A stretch of DNA of 19,490 bases, from NCBI GenBank assembly GCA_900553945.1, contig USFR01000016.1, positions 1 to 19,490 of the forward strand, given 5' to 3'. The notes below the pieces were generated by a model. The model made no database searches and was not told the DNA's origin. It worked only from the letters and a program-made list of their open reading frames with translations. Each line of letters begins with the position of its first letter. Within the stretch, counting starts at the first letter, position 1. Source of the stretch: an uncultured Clostridium sp. GTDB taxonomy: Bacteria > Bacillota > Clostridia > TANB77 > CAG-508. Shown piece by piece: positions 1 to 7,606 of this stretch. The translations under genes and the position numbers were made by a program.

Positions 1-146
1 TATATATAAAGTTAGTTGGAATATAGACAAAAAATCGAAAATAAAGGAATTTGAGAGGAGCTTTTTCCTAATGATAAAAATAAAATGGGTCAAAAAATAA
101 AAAATAGGAAAAAAATAAAGACAAGAAAGATGTATTCAATTTTTTA
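1..146. repeat. 146-bp perfect direct repeat, copy 1
   Basis: This segment is identical, base for base, to 769-914 (offset 768). It starts at the window edge, so the true left boundary may lie outside. Identity stops at 147, but weaker similarity continues: both copies are followed within about 100 bases by a GGTAAAA-type stretch, then TAGAATGT, then (T/A)ACAAAAT, then A-rich tracts. Inside is a GAGAGGAG Shine-Dalgarno-like site (53-60) and a nine-codon ORF at 71-100 (peptide MIKIKWVKK). No known insertion-sequence end is recognisable. Confidence 0.9.
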
Positions 147-768
147 ATAGATACCAAATTAAGAATAATGAATTTATAAAAGAAGGAAAATGAATAAAAA
201 AAGTCGAGTGATAGAAATATGGTAAAAAATAGAATGTAACAAAATTAGAAATCACAAATAATAAATAATTAAATAAAAATTAATAATAAATAAAATAATA
301 ATTAATAATAATAAAAATAATAGAGAATTTAATAAATAGTTATAAATATTACATAAAAATCTAACTAATTTTTATATGATTTTTTTAATTTTTTAGAATC
401 AAAATTAGAAAGTTAAAAATTAAATAGAAATAAATTCTATTATTTTAAGTACGGTTAATTATTTTTTGAGTATTTTTTTAGATTTAATTAAAAGATGAGA
501 GCAAAAATTTAAAATTAAATAGAAAATAAATTAGATTAAAAAGAGGGAGATTTATTTTTTATCTATTTTTTGTTTTTGATCGTTTATTAAATTTTAAATA
601 GAAATAATTAAATAAAAATAAAAAAGTAGTCTTAAATAAAATTTAGCGAGTATTTATTGAAAATAATTGTCCGAGCTGAAGCATAGGAAATAAGCGGTTT
701 AGAGAAAATTTAAGAAATGTGCTAGAAATCAATATCGCTTAAAATGGCTTTTAAGACAGGTGAAATTT
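147..768. other. AT-rich non-coding spacer between the repeat copies
   Basis: No reading frame here has both a plausible ribosome site and protein-like composition. Most of it is A-rich low-complexity sequence on the + strand, for example 241-345 built from AATAAT and AAAT motifs. The exception is 629-757, which is more GC-balanced and has internal dyad symmetry; it is listed separately. Confidence 0.6.
629..757. repeat. Bulged inverted-repeat element, possible structured RNA
   Basis: GTCTTAAA at 629-636 pairs with TTTAAGAC at 750-757. ATTT and AGCGA (641-649) pair with TCGCT and AAAT (735-745, one bulged base). ATTGA (656-660) pairs with TCAAT (729-733). The inner part includes AGCAT and ATGTGCT, which could extend the fold. 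The element is less AT-biased than its surroundings and ends 11 bases before repeat copy 2. It matches no riboswitch, tmRNA, 6S or T-box signature known to me. It could be a structured RNA, a small palindromic mobile element, or chance pairing in AT-rich DNA. Confidence 0.35.
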
Positions 769-914
769 TATATATAAAGTTAGTTGGAATATAGACAAAA
801 AATCGAAAATAAAGGAATTTGAGAGGAGCTTTTTCCTAATGATAAAAATAAAATGGGTCAAAAAATAAAAAATAGGAAAAAAATAAAGACAAGAAAGATG
901 TATTCAATTTTTTA
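769..914. repeat. 146-bp perfect direct repeat, copy 2
   Basis: Identical to 1-146 over its whole length, including the GAGAGGAG site (821-828) and the nine-codon ORF (839-868). The first mismatch comes right after TTTTTTA at 914. It follows the dyad element 629-757 closely. Whether copy 1 is also preceded by such an element cannot be seen, because the window starts there. Confidence 0.9.
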
Positions 915-1009
915 GAAATATTAATAGGAGACAAGTTAGTTTGTTAAGTGTAGAGAATTTAAAAAATATATAATTGATTAATGAAGGTAAAAAAAAATAG
1001 AATGTTACA

Positions 1010-1127
1010 AAATAAAAAATAATAAAAAATAAATAAAAAATAAATAAAAAATAAATAAAAAAAATAAAAAAAAATAAATAATAAATAATAAAAATAATAA
1101 ATAAAAAATAATGAAATAGATAATAAA
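1010..1127. repeat. Low-complexity A/T tract, almost without C or G
   Basis: About 118 bases consist nearly only of AATAAA, AAATAA and AATAAT words, with A strongly favoured on the + strand. Similar sequence follows repeat copy 1 at about 241-345, so it is probably part of the same diverged duplication. The opposite strand reads as an open frame of F, I, Y and L residues, which I regard as a composition artefact. Confidence 0.75.
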
Positions 1128-1163
1128 GAAGTGACAAAACTAAATGAGTTAAAGTATATGTTT

Positions 1164-1190
1164 AAGAGCCATCTATATTAGATGGCTCTT
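1164..1190 (-). terminator. Hairpin downstream of the activase-like gene
   Basis: AAGAGCCATCT (1164-1174) and AGATGGCTCTT (1180-1190) form a perfect 11-bp stem with a five-base loop, 11 bases beyond the stop codon of the minus-strand gene. The GC-rich stem in this AT-rich setting fits an intrinsic terminator, but the T-run on the minus strand is short and interrupted, so termination may be weak or factor-assisted. Confidence 0.65.
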
Positions 1191-1200
1191 GGCTTTGATA

Positions 1201-4200
1201 TTATTTACATGTGTTAATTTTAGCTTTTGTAGTATTTGAGTTTTCTTTTTTTATTTCCTTTATTTCCTTTTGTTGCATTTTTAGATTGTCTTTTGCAACC
1301 GTCATTAGTAATTTAATTCTATTTGTTTGGTTTGATTCGCTTGCTCCTGGGTCGTAATCTACAGGTGTTATATTAGCGTTTGGATAAGTTTCTCTTATTG
1401 TTTTTATTACACCTTTTCCAACAATATGGTTTGGTAGACATGCGAATGGTTGTACACATACGATATTTGGTATACCGTGTTCAATATATTCAATCATTTC
1501 TGCTGTTAAGAACCAACCTTCACCTGTTTGATTTCCTATTGATAATATTCCTTTTACTTTGTCTTCTAGATGCCAGATGTCACATGGTGGTAAGTAGTCT
1601 TTATTTGACTCAGAAAGGGCTATTTTAAGGTCTTTTTCAAATATATCGATTAGTTTTATGGCAGCTTTAAAAATTGTCGCTTTTGCTTTGTCTATTTTTA
1701 AAAGTTGATTAAATGTTATTTTATGTGTTGCAATAAATTTAACGAATCCCATAAAGTCTGGTAATATTACTTCGGCGCCTTCTTGTTCTAGTACATTGGC
1801 TACAAAGTTATTACCAAATGGATGATATTTTATTAATACTTCACCAACAACTCCAACTTTAGGTTTCTCAATTGTTGTATCTAATTCTATTTTTTCGAAA
1901 TCATTTACCATGTCATAAATGCTTTGTTTAAATTGTTTGCTGTTTGATTTTCTAACGTATTGTTTGCATTGTTCTAACCATTTTTCGTATACTTTTTGTG
2001 TTTCGCCTTTAGTTACTTCATAAGCTCTATTTTTCATTAACATTTTTTGTAGTAAATCACCGTAAATAACGCATTTTATAAGTCTTTCAGCCATTCCTAA
2101 TGTTATTTTAAATCCTGGCATTTTTTCCATACCAACTACGTTGAATGATATTACAGGAACTTGTGGGAAACCTGCATCTTTAAGAGCTTTTCTTATGAAT
2201 CCAATATAGTTCGTAGCTCTACATCCACCGCCAGTTTGAGACATTATTAGTGCTGTTTTATTTAAGTCATATTCACCAGATTCAAGTGCTTCAATCATTT
2301 GACCTGTTGTTAAAATTGATGGATAACATGCATCATTGTTTACATATTTTAATCCTGTTTCTACTGTGTGTGGTGTGCAATCTCTTAAAAGTTTTATGTT
2401 GTAACCGCATGCTTGTACGGCAGTTTCTAGTAATTCAAAGTGTATTGGTGCCATTTGTGGCATTAATATTGTATAATTCTTTCTCATTTCTTTTGTGAAG
2501 ATTACTCTGTTTAGTTCATAATTTCCATTTGGTTCGCAAGAACGTACTTCTTTTTTCTCTTTAATTTTTTTGTTCATGCTTGCTAATAAAGATCTTATAC
2601 GTATTCTAACGGCTCCTAGGTTATTTACTTCATCAATTTTTATTAGTGTGTACATGTTGTCATAGCTTTTTAATATTTCTTCAACTTGGTCAGTTGTAAC
2701 GGCATCTACACCGCAACCGAATGAGTTTAGTTGAATTAATTCTAAGTTATCGTGTTGTCCTGTGTATTCTGCAGCTGCGTATAGTCTTGCATGGAATACC
2801 CATTGGTCAACAACTCTTATTGGTCGTTTTGCTTCTGTTTTTCTTGATACACTATCTTCTGAAAGAACGCAAAGTCCAAGGCTTGTAATTAATGTATCTA
2901 TACCGTGATTTACTTCTGGATCAACATGATATGGTCTACCTGCTAATACAATTCCACGAAGGTCATGTTCTTCTATGTATTGCATTATTTCTGTTCCCTT
3001 TTTATCAACGTCATCTTTGAAGTGTTGATATTCTTCTTCTGCCTTTTTAGCTGCTGTTAAAAGTTCTTTTTTAGTAAAATTATATTCTTTAAATTCTTCT
3101 CTTTCTAAGATTACTTCTGTTAAGTGTTTTGCATCAAAAGGTAAGAATGTGTTTATGAATTTTATATCATCTGATTTTAGTTCTTCAACATTATTTTTTA
3201 ATACTTCAGGATATGATATTACAATTGGACAGTTGTAATGGTTATTAGCTTTTTTGTATTCTTTTCTAGAGTATGGAATACATGGATAGAAAATTGTTTT
3301 AATTCCTTTTTCTATCAGGCTTATTATATGTCCGTGTGTTAGTTTTGCAGGGTAGCATACGGATTCAGAAGGCATTGATTCCATTCCTTTTTCGTATGTT
3401 TTTCTTGTACTTTTTTCTGAAAGTATTACTCTAAATCCTAAGTTAGTTAAGAAAGTGAACCAGAAAGGATAGTCTTCGTACATATTTAAAACTCTTGGTA
3501 TACCAATTGTTCCACGATATGCTTGTTCTTCTGATAAAGGTTCATAACTAAATAGACGTTCATATTTGTATTTATACATGTTTGGTAAATTTTTATTTTC
3601 TGTAACTCCGCCACTTCCCTTTTCGCAACGGTTTCCAGAGATAAATGATTTACCATTACTGAATTTGTTTATTGTTAATAGACAGTTATTTTCACATCTT
3701 CCACATCTTACTTGAGTTGTTTTTATGTCTAATTGGTCTAATTCTTCTGTTTTTAAGATAGTTGATGTGTATTCCATGTCAAGGTTGGCTTCATATTGTT
3801 CTTTTGATAACAAGGCTACACCATAAGCTCCCATAAGTCCAGCAATGTTTGGCCTTATTACATTTTTTCCTACTATTTTTTCGAAACTACGAAGTACAGC
3901 ATCATTATAGAATGTACCACCTTGTACAACGATGTGATCACCTAAAGTGCTCATATCACGTACTTTCATAACTTTTTGAATTGCATTTTTTATTACTGAA
4001 TATGAAAGACCTGCTGAAATATCTCCAACGCTATATCCTTCTTTTTGTGCTTGTTTAATTTTCGAATTCATAAATACTGTGCATCTTGAACCTAAGTCTA
4101 CAGGTGCTTTTGATTCGATTGCAGCTTGTACAAAATCTTGAATTGATATGTTTAAGCTTTTTGCAAATGTTTCAATGAATGATCCACATCCTGATGAACA

Positions 4201-5532
4201 AGCTTCGTTAAGCATAATGTTATCTATAACGTCGCCTTTCATTTTGATGTATTTCATATCTTGTCCACCTATGTCTATGATACTTGTAACGTTTGGCATG
4301 AATTTTTTAGCTGCTGTGTAGTGAGCTATTGTTTCTATTTCGTTTAAATCAATATTTAAAGCTGTTTGAATTAGTTTCTCACCATATCCTGTAACGCCTG
4401 CATAACGTATGTTTGCTGTTTCAGGTAATTGTTCATACATTTTCTTAAGCATTTTTATAACGCTTTTTAATGGATTTCCTTCATTACTTCCATAGTCTGA
4501 ATATAATAAATTTGAATCTTTATCTATTAAAACTAATTTAGTTGTTGTAGATCCTGCATCGATTCCTACGAAGCAGTCTCCTGTATGCTTTTTTAGTGAT
4601 TTTGTTTTAATTTTATCTTTATCATGACGTTTTTTGAATTCTTCATATTCGTTATCGTCTTTGAATAGCGGCTCTAAAGGTACTGTTGTTGTATCTTTAG
4701 ATTTTTTCAAATTTTTAATTTTTTGTTTTAATTCTTGATTTGTGAAAACTGGAGAATTAAGTGAGTCTAAGGCTGCTCCTTTTGCAACTAGTAAGTGTGC
4801 ATTTTCTGGAACTAGAATCTCATCATCTTTAAGTTCTAGTGTTTCAATAAATCTTTTTCTTAGTTCTGGTAAATAGCTTAATGGACCACCTAAGAAGGCA
4901 ACTTTACCTTTAATTGGTCTACCACAAGCTAATCCGCTTATTGTTTGATTAACAACGGCTTGAAAGATTGATGCTGCAATATCTTCTTTTCTGGAACCTT
5001 CGTTTAAAAGTGGCTGAATATCTGTTTTGGCAAATACTCCACATCTTGAAGCGATTGGATAAATTACTTTATGATTTTTTGCAAGTTCATTAAGTCCAGC
5101 TGTGTCTGTGTTTAGTAAAGAAGCCATTTGATCAAGAAATGCTCCTGTTCCGCCTGCACATGTTCCGTTCATTCTTTGTTCTATAAATTTATCAAAATAT
5201 ATAATTTTTGCGTCTTCACCACCTAATTCGATGACTACGTCTGTTTCAGGTAAATATTTTTCAACAGCTCTTTTACATGAAATAACTTCTTGTATAAAAG
5301 GTATTTTTAAGAATTTGGCTGCTGACATAGCTCCTGAACCTGTTAATGCCATAGTGAAGGTATCATCTGGATAGTCTTTCGCTAATTTTTCTAATACATT
5401 GCAAATTGTATTTTTTGTGTCTGAAAAATGTCTTGTGTAATTTGTATATATTGTTTCTTGTTTATCATTCATTACTATTATTTTTACTGTTGTTGATCCT
5501 ACGTCTAACCCTACGTGTAATAATTCTGACAT
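1201..5532 (-). CDS. 2-hydroxyacyl-CoA dehydratase activase-related protein, double ASKHA domain
   Basis: A 1443-residue protein of the BcrA/BadF/HgdC family type, in which ATP hydrolysis drives electron transfer to a 2-hydroxyacyl-CoA dehydratase or a related reductase. Two ASKHA ATPase modules are visible. The first runs about 6-255, with GLDVGSTTVK (8-17), GTCAGGTGAF (123-132, Cys125 a possible cluster ligand) and ASRCGVF. The second runs about 321-575, with GIDAGSTTTK, NEACSSGCGSF (Cys445, Cys449) and GSRCTVF. A cysteine group follows (Cys610, 613, 617, 636), then a DUF2229-like part from about 675 and a C-terminal HgdB-like region. The start was moved to position 5532 because GAGAGGAG lies seven bases upstream; a longer frame to 5592 would begin inside the promoter. 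No dehydratase alpha/beta genes are adjacent. Very large stand-alone proteins of this type occur in anaerobic Firmicutes, and their substrate is generally unknown. Confidence 0.9.
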   Translation of the reverse strand: MSELLHVGLDVGSTTVKIIVMNDKQETIYTNYTRHFSDTKNTICNVLEKLAKDYPDDTFTMALTGSGAMSAAKFLKIPFIQEVISCKRAVEKYLPETDVVIELGGEDAKIIYFDKFIEQRMNGTCAGGTGAFLDQMASLLNTDTAGLNELAKNHKVIYPIASRCGVFAKTDIQPLLNEGSRKEDIAASIFQAVVNQTISGLACGRPIKGKVAFLGGPLSYLPELRKRFIETLELKDDEILVPENAHLLVAKGAALDSLNSPVFTNQELKQKIKNLKKSKDTTTVPLEPLFKDDNEYEEFKKRHDKDKIKTKSLKKHTGDCFVGIDAGSTTTKLVLIDKDSNLLYSDYGSNEGNPLKSVIKMLKKMYEQLPETANIRYAGVTGYGEKLIQTALNIDLNEIETIAHYTAAKKFMPNVTSIIDIGGQDMKYIKMKGDVIDNIMLNEACSSGCGSFIETFAKSLNISIQDFVQAAIESKAPVDLGSRCTVFMNSKIKQAQKEGYSVGDISAGLSYSVIKNAIQKVMKVRDMSTLGDHIVVQGGTFYNDAVLRSFEKIVGKNVIRPNIAGLMGAYGVALLSKEQYEANLDMEYTSTILKTEELDQLDIKTTQVRCGRCENNCLLTINKFSNGKSFISGNRCEKGSGGVTENKNLPNMYKYKYERLFSYEPLSEEQAYRGTIGIPRVLNMYEDYPFWFTFLTNLGFRVILSEKSTRKTYEKGMESMPSESVCYPAKLTHGHIISLIEKGIKTIFYPCIPYSRKEYKKANNHYNCPIVISYPEVLKNNVEELKSDDIKFINTFLPFDAKHLTEVILEREEFKEYNFTKKELLTAAKKAEEEYQHFKDDVDKKGTEIMQYIEEHDLRGIVLAGRPYHVDPEVNHGIDTLITSLGLCVLSEDSVSRKTEAKRPIRVVDQWVFHARLYAAAEYTGQHDNLELIQLNSFGCGVDAVTTDQVEEILKSYDNMYTLIKIDEVNNLGAVRIRIRSLLASMNKKIKEKKEVRSCEPNGNYELNRVIFTKEMRKNYTILMPQMAPIHFELLETAVQACGYNIKLLRDCTPHTVETGLKYVNNDACYPSILTTGQMIEALESGEYDLNKTALIMSQTGGGCRATNYIGFIRKALKDAGFPQVPVISFNVVGMEKMPGFKITLGMAERLIKCVIYGDLLQKMLMKNRAYEVTKGETQKVYEKWLEQCKQYVRKSNSKQFKQSIYDMVNDFEKIELDTTIEKPKVGVVGEVLIKYHPFGNNFVANVLEQEGAEVILPDFMGFVKFIATHKITFNQLLKIDKAKATIFKAAIKLIDIFEKDLKIALSESNKDYLPPCDIWHLEDKVKGILSIGNQTGEGWFLTAEMIEYIEHGIPNIVCVQPFACLPNHIVGKGVIKTIRETYPNANITPVDYDPGASESNQTNRIKLLMTVAKDNLKMQQKEIKEIKKENSNTTKAKINTCK

Positions 5533-5563
5533 TTTAATTCTCCTCTCGATATAAATCAAGCTT

Positions 5564-5592
5564 ATCTTATAATGAAAAAGCGTTTTTGTCAA
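5564..5592 (-). promoter_or_regulatory. Sigma-A-type promoter of the activase-like gene
   Basis: On the minus strand, -35 TTGACA (5592-5587) and -10 TAAGAT (5569-5564) are separated by 17 bases. Transcription would start near 5557, giving a short leader with the GAGAGGAG ribosome site before the ATG at 5532. Confidence 0.75.
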
Positions 5593-5700
5593 TGTACAAA
5601 AGTTGGCAAATTGCCGTGAAATGCGGTTGTATGCATATTTTCTCGCTTTTGAAATACAATTGAATTAGATGACTAAATAGTTTAAAAGAAGGAGTGGATT

Positions 5701-6240
5701 ATGATGAAGAAAATAATTTATTTTGTTGTTATTTTAATGTGTGCAATTCTTATAATTTTTGCAATTTTAAAGAATACAAAACAGGTAGATGTGGAGACTA
5801 CAATGACGGAGTATACACCTCAGCAGGAGATTACGGATAGTCAAAATAGAATGACAATTGTTTCTCTATATTTTTGGGATCCTGTGAGTGAGAAGATGGT
5901 TCCTGAGGCTAGAAGTATTGATGTGAAGGAGTTAGTAGATTCTCCATATAGAAAAATTTTGGATATGCTGTTACAGGGTTCCGAAAATGCTGCTATTGGC
6001 AAAACAATTCCAGATGGAACATGTGTGAATTCTGTTAAATTGGAGGGAAATAATTTAGTTATTGATTTTAACGAAAATTTTGTTTCTGACAGAGAAGTTA
6101 ATTCGGAAGAACAACTACATATAATTTATTCTGTTGTAGATACATTTTTAGAACTGAAAGAGGTTAGTTCCGTAAGCTTTTTAATTGATGGAACAGCAGT
6201 AGATGGTATGAGTGATAAGTTTGTTAGTAGAAAAAATTGA
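5701..6240 (+). CDS. GerMN-domain membrane-anchored protein
   Basis: A 179-residue protein. Residues 4-23 form one hydrophobic N-terminal segment, a signal anchor or uncleaved signal. Cys14 lies within it but lacks a proper lipobox, so lipoprotein status is doubtful. After a polar linker, residues about 52-170 match the GerMN domain: an extended strand (TIVSLYFWD), the helix SPYRKILDMLLQG, an IPDGT turn at 103-107, the strands VNSVKLEGNNLVIDFN, and a helix with HIIYSVVDTFLEL. GerMN domains occur in the spore protein GerM and in other envelope proteins, where they are thought to bind other proteins or wall components. A role in sporulation or the envelope is inferred. AAGGAG lies six bases before the first ATG; a second ATG follows directly. 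The gene is divergent from the activase-like gene. Confidence 0.85.
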   Translation: MMKKIIYFVVILMCAILIIFAILKNTKQVDVETTMTEYTPQQEITDSQNRMTIVSLYFWDPVSEKMVPEARSIDVKELVDSPYRKILDMLLQGSENAAIGKTIPDGTCVNSVKLEGNNLVIDFNENFVSDREVNSEEQLHIIYSVVDTFLELKEVSSVSFLIDGTAVDGMSDKFVSRKN

Positions 6241-6415
6241 CAAAGACAGAGGATTGTTGTGCCCAATTAAGTTAATTGTATTAGAAATTGTAGTCTATTT
6301 TCTATTTAATGGCGGAAGAGGTGGGGGACGATTATTGTGTCTATTAACTATTTTCAAGACATGTAAGGCGTCGGAGAAGGTATTATAATTTCGTAGAAAG
6401 TATTCTACTTCATAT

Positions 6416-6454
6416 AAAGAACAAATTGTATTTTGTATGAATTTGTTCTTTTTT
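6416..6454 (+). terminator. Intrinsic terminator after the GerMN gene
   Basis: AAGAACAAATT (6417-6427) and AATTTGTTCTT (6440-6450) form a perfect 11-bp stem with a 12-base loop, followed by an unbroken T-run to 6454. It lies about 175 bases past the stop codon and would end any transcript coming from the GerMN gene. Confidence 0.8.
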
Positions 6455-6498
6455 GGTGGTGGAGGTTGCATTTTTTATGGCTCCTTTCTGTTTGATTT

Positions 6499-6527
6499 TT
6501 GCAAGATTTTGCTTTTTGTTATATAAT
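6499..6527 (+). promoter_or_regulatory. Sigma-A-type promoter of trmN6-rsmI
   Basis: TTGCAA (6499-6504) and TATAAT (6522-6527) are 17 bases apart. The start would be near 6534, leaving a leader of about 145 bases before the ATG at 6680. The gap between trmN6 and rsmI has no terminator, so both may be read from here. Confidence 0.65.
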
Positions 6528-6679
6528 ATGAATTGCTATATAAAATAGTGCAGACATGAAGAAGTTGAAATTTTTAAATATTGAAATAATTATGAAGCTG
6601 GATTTGATGAATTAAATGAAATTAGTTTTATGAATAATAAAAGTATAAATATTAAATGATTTAAAGGGAATTAGATTTT

Positions 6680-7429
6680 ATGAATATTGAGATTATGGAT
6701 GATGAAAGATTAGATGATTTAAATTGCAAGAATTTAAAAATTTTGCAAAAAAAGGATGGATTTTGTTTTGGAATGGATAGCGTATTAATTGCAAACTTTG
6801 CGAAGATTTCAAGAAAAAATGCAATTGTTGCTGACTTAGGGACAGGCACTGGAATAATTAGTATACTTGTTGCTGGAAAACAAAATCCTGAAAAAGTTTA
6901 TGCTGTTGAAATACAAGAAGAATTGGTTGATATGGCAAAAAGAAGTGTAAAATATAATGATTTAGAAAATAAAATTGATATTATTAATGCAGATATTGTT
7001 GGAATATCTAGAGGTAATTTCAATAAAAAATTTGATTATGTTATTTCTAATCCACCATATAAAAAATTAAATACTGGATTAATAAATGATAATCAAAAGA
7101 AACTAATTTCAAGACATGAAGTTAAGTGTACTTTGAAAGACGTAGTGAATGAGGCTTCAAAGTTGTTAAAAGATAAGGGAGTTTTTTATATGGTTCACAG
7201 GCCAGATAGACTTTGCGATATTTTTAATGCTATGAGGGAAAATAAAGTAGAACCAAAGGAAATTCAACTTGTGCATTCTCATTTAGAAGATGAAGCTAAT
7301 TTAGTTTTAATTAAAGGTGTAAAATGTGGGAATCCGTCATTAAAAGTGTTAAAACCGTTAATAGTTTATAATGAAAATAATGAATATACTGAAGAATTGT
7401 TAAAGTTTTATGATAATGAAGAGAGTTAG
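6680..7429 (+). CDS. trmN6: tRNA1(Val) adenine-37 N6-methyltransferase
   Basis: A 249-residue SAM-dependent methyltransferase. FCFGMDSVLIANF (28-40) is the N-terminal segment of the TrmN6/YabB family, DLGTGTG (52-58) the SAM-binding loop, AVEIQEE (75-81) the acidic motif, and NPPY (124-127) the motif of amino-N methyltransferases acting on adenine. The family methylates A37 of certain tRNAs; the exact tRNA target here is inferred. The position before rsmI and abrB matches yabB in B. subtilis, which strengthens the call. The ribosome site is modest: AAAGGG, 11 bases before the ATG. Both ends of the gene have degenerate look-alike copies outside the coding region (6577-6619 upstream, 7407-7562 downstream). 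Confidence 0.88.
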   Translation: MNIEIMDDERLDDLNCKNLKILQKKDGFCFGMDSVLIANFAKISRKNAIVADLGTGTGIISILVAGKQNPEKVYAVEIQEELVDMAKRSVKYNDLENKIDIINADIVGISRGNFNKKFDYVISNPPYKKLNTGLINDNQKKLISRHEVKCTLKDVVNEASKLLKDKGVFYMVHRPDRLCDIFNAMRENKVEPKEIQLVHSHLEDEANLVLIKGVKCGNPSLKVLKPLIVYNENNEYTEELLKFYDNEES

Positions 7430-7562
7430 GTTATATAGAGAAATTGCTAAGATAATATGGAGTGTTAAGTTATATAGAAGAATAATGAGATTTTTATGAT
7501 AATAGAGAGTGTATAGATAAATTAACTTTATGATAATGAAGAGAATTAAGTTTATAGATGAA
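7407..7562 (+). repeat. Degenerate tandem repeats of the trmN6 3' end
   Basis: The last codons of trmN6 and the bases after it recur about four times. TTTATGATAATGAAGAG begins at 7407 (inside the gene) and again at 7527; a shortened form TTTATGATAAT begins at 7493; a weaker copy starts near 7451 (GATAATATGGAGTGTTAAG). TTATATAG or TTTATAG follows in most copies. The 7527 copy even keeps GAT AAT GAA GAG AAT TAA, the same codon ending with a stop. The spacing is about 34 to 42 bases. Confidence 0.7.
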
Positions 7563-7566
7563 TTTC

Positions 7567-7606
7567 AAAGGAGGGAAAAATTCGTATTAAAATACGATGA
7601 TTTGTT
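7567..7606 (+). promoter_or_regulatory. Strong ribosome site set far from rsmI start, with hairpin between
   Basis: AAAGGAGGG (7567-7575) is the only strong Shine-Dalgarno site upstream of rsmI but lies 31 bases from its ATG. TCGTAT (7582-7587) and ATACGA (7592-7597) form a small hairpin between them. An in-frame stop (7598-7600) rules out a closer upstream start. Folding the hairpin would cut the effective distance to about 15 bases. Alternatively, the site may serve a 16-codon frame starting at 7597. Confidence 0.5.

Larger units (their letters stand above)
6241..6679. other. Intergenic region between the GerMN gene and trmN6
   Basis: This 439-base gap has no convincing gene. 6241-6415 has a G-rich patch around 6310-6335 and no recognisable product. 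It then holds a terminator hairpin (6416-6454), a promoter for trmN6 (6499-6527) and a leader of roughly 145 bases. A 23-codon frame at 6477-6548 after GGTGGTGGAGG and a 19-codon frame at 6556-6615 exist but are too short to support as genes. Confidence 0.6.

Noticed and set aside
1020..1120. CRISPR-like periodic A/T repeats
   Set aside because: The units are irregular, very short and made of A and T only; there are no spacers or fixed repeat length and no cas genes.
904..1137. Minus-strand 77-residue open frame rich in F, I, L and Y
   Set aside because: It is the reverse reading of an A-rich low-complexity tract, starts with TTG without a ribosome site and overlaps repeat copy 2. No type I toxin arrangement could be supported.
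5533..5592. Upstream extension of the activase-like protein by 20 residues
   Set aside because: It would begin within the -35 element of the gene's own promoter; the ATG at 5532 has a strong ribosome site and the family N-terminus.
6477..6548. 23-codon frame after GGTGGTGGAGG
   Set aside because: It lies immediately after a terminator and spans the trmN6 promoter, and its composition is ordinary; too little to call a gene.
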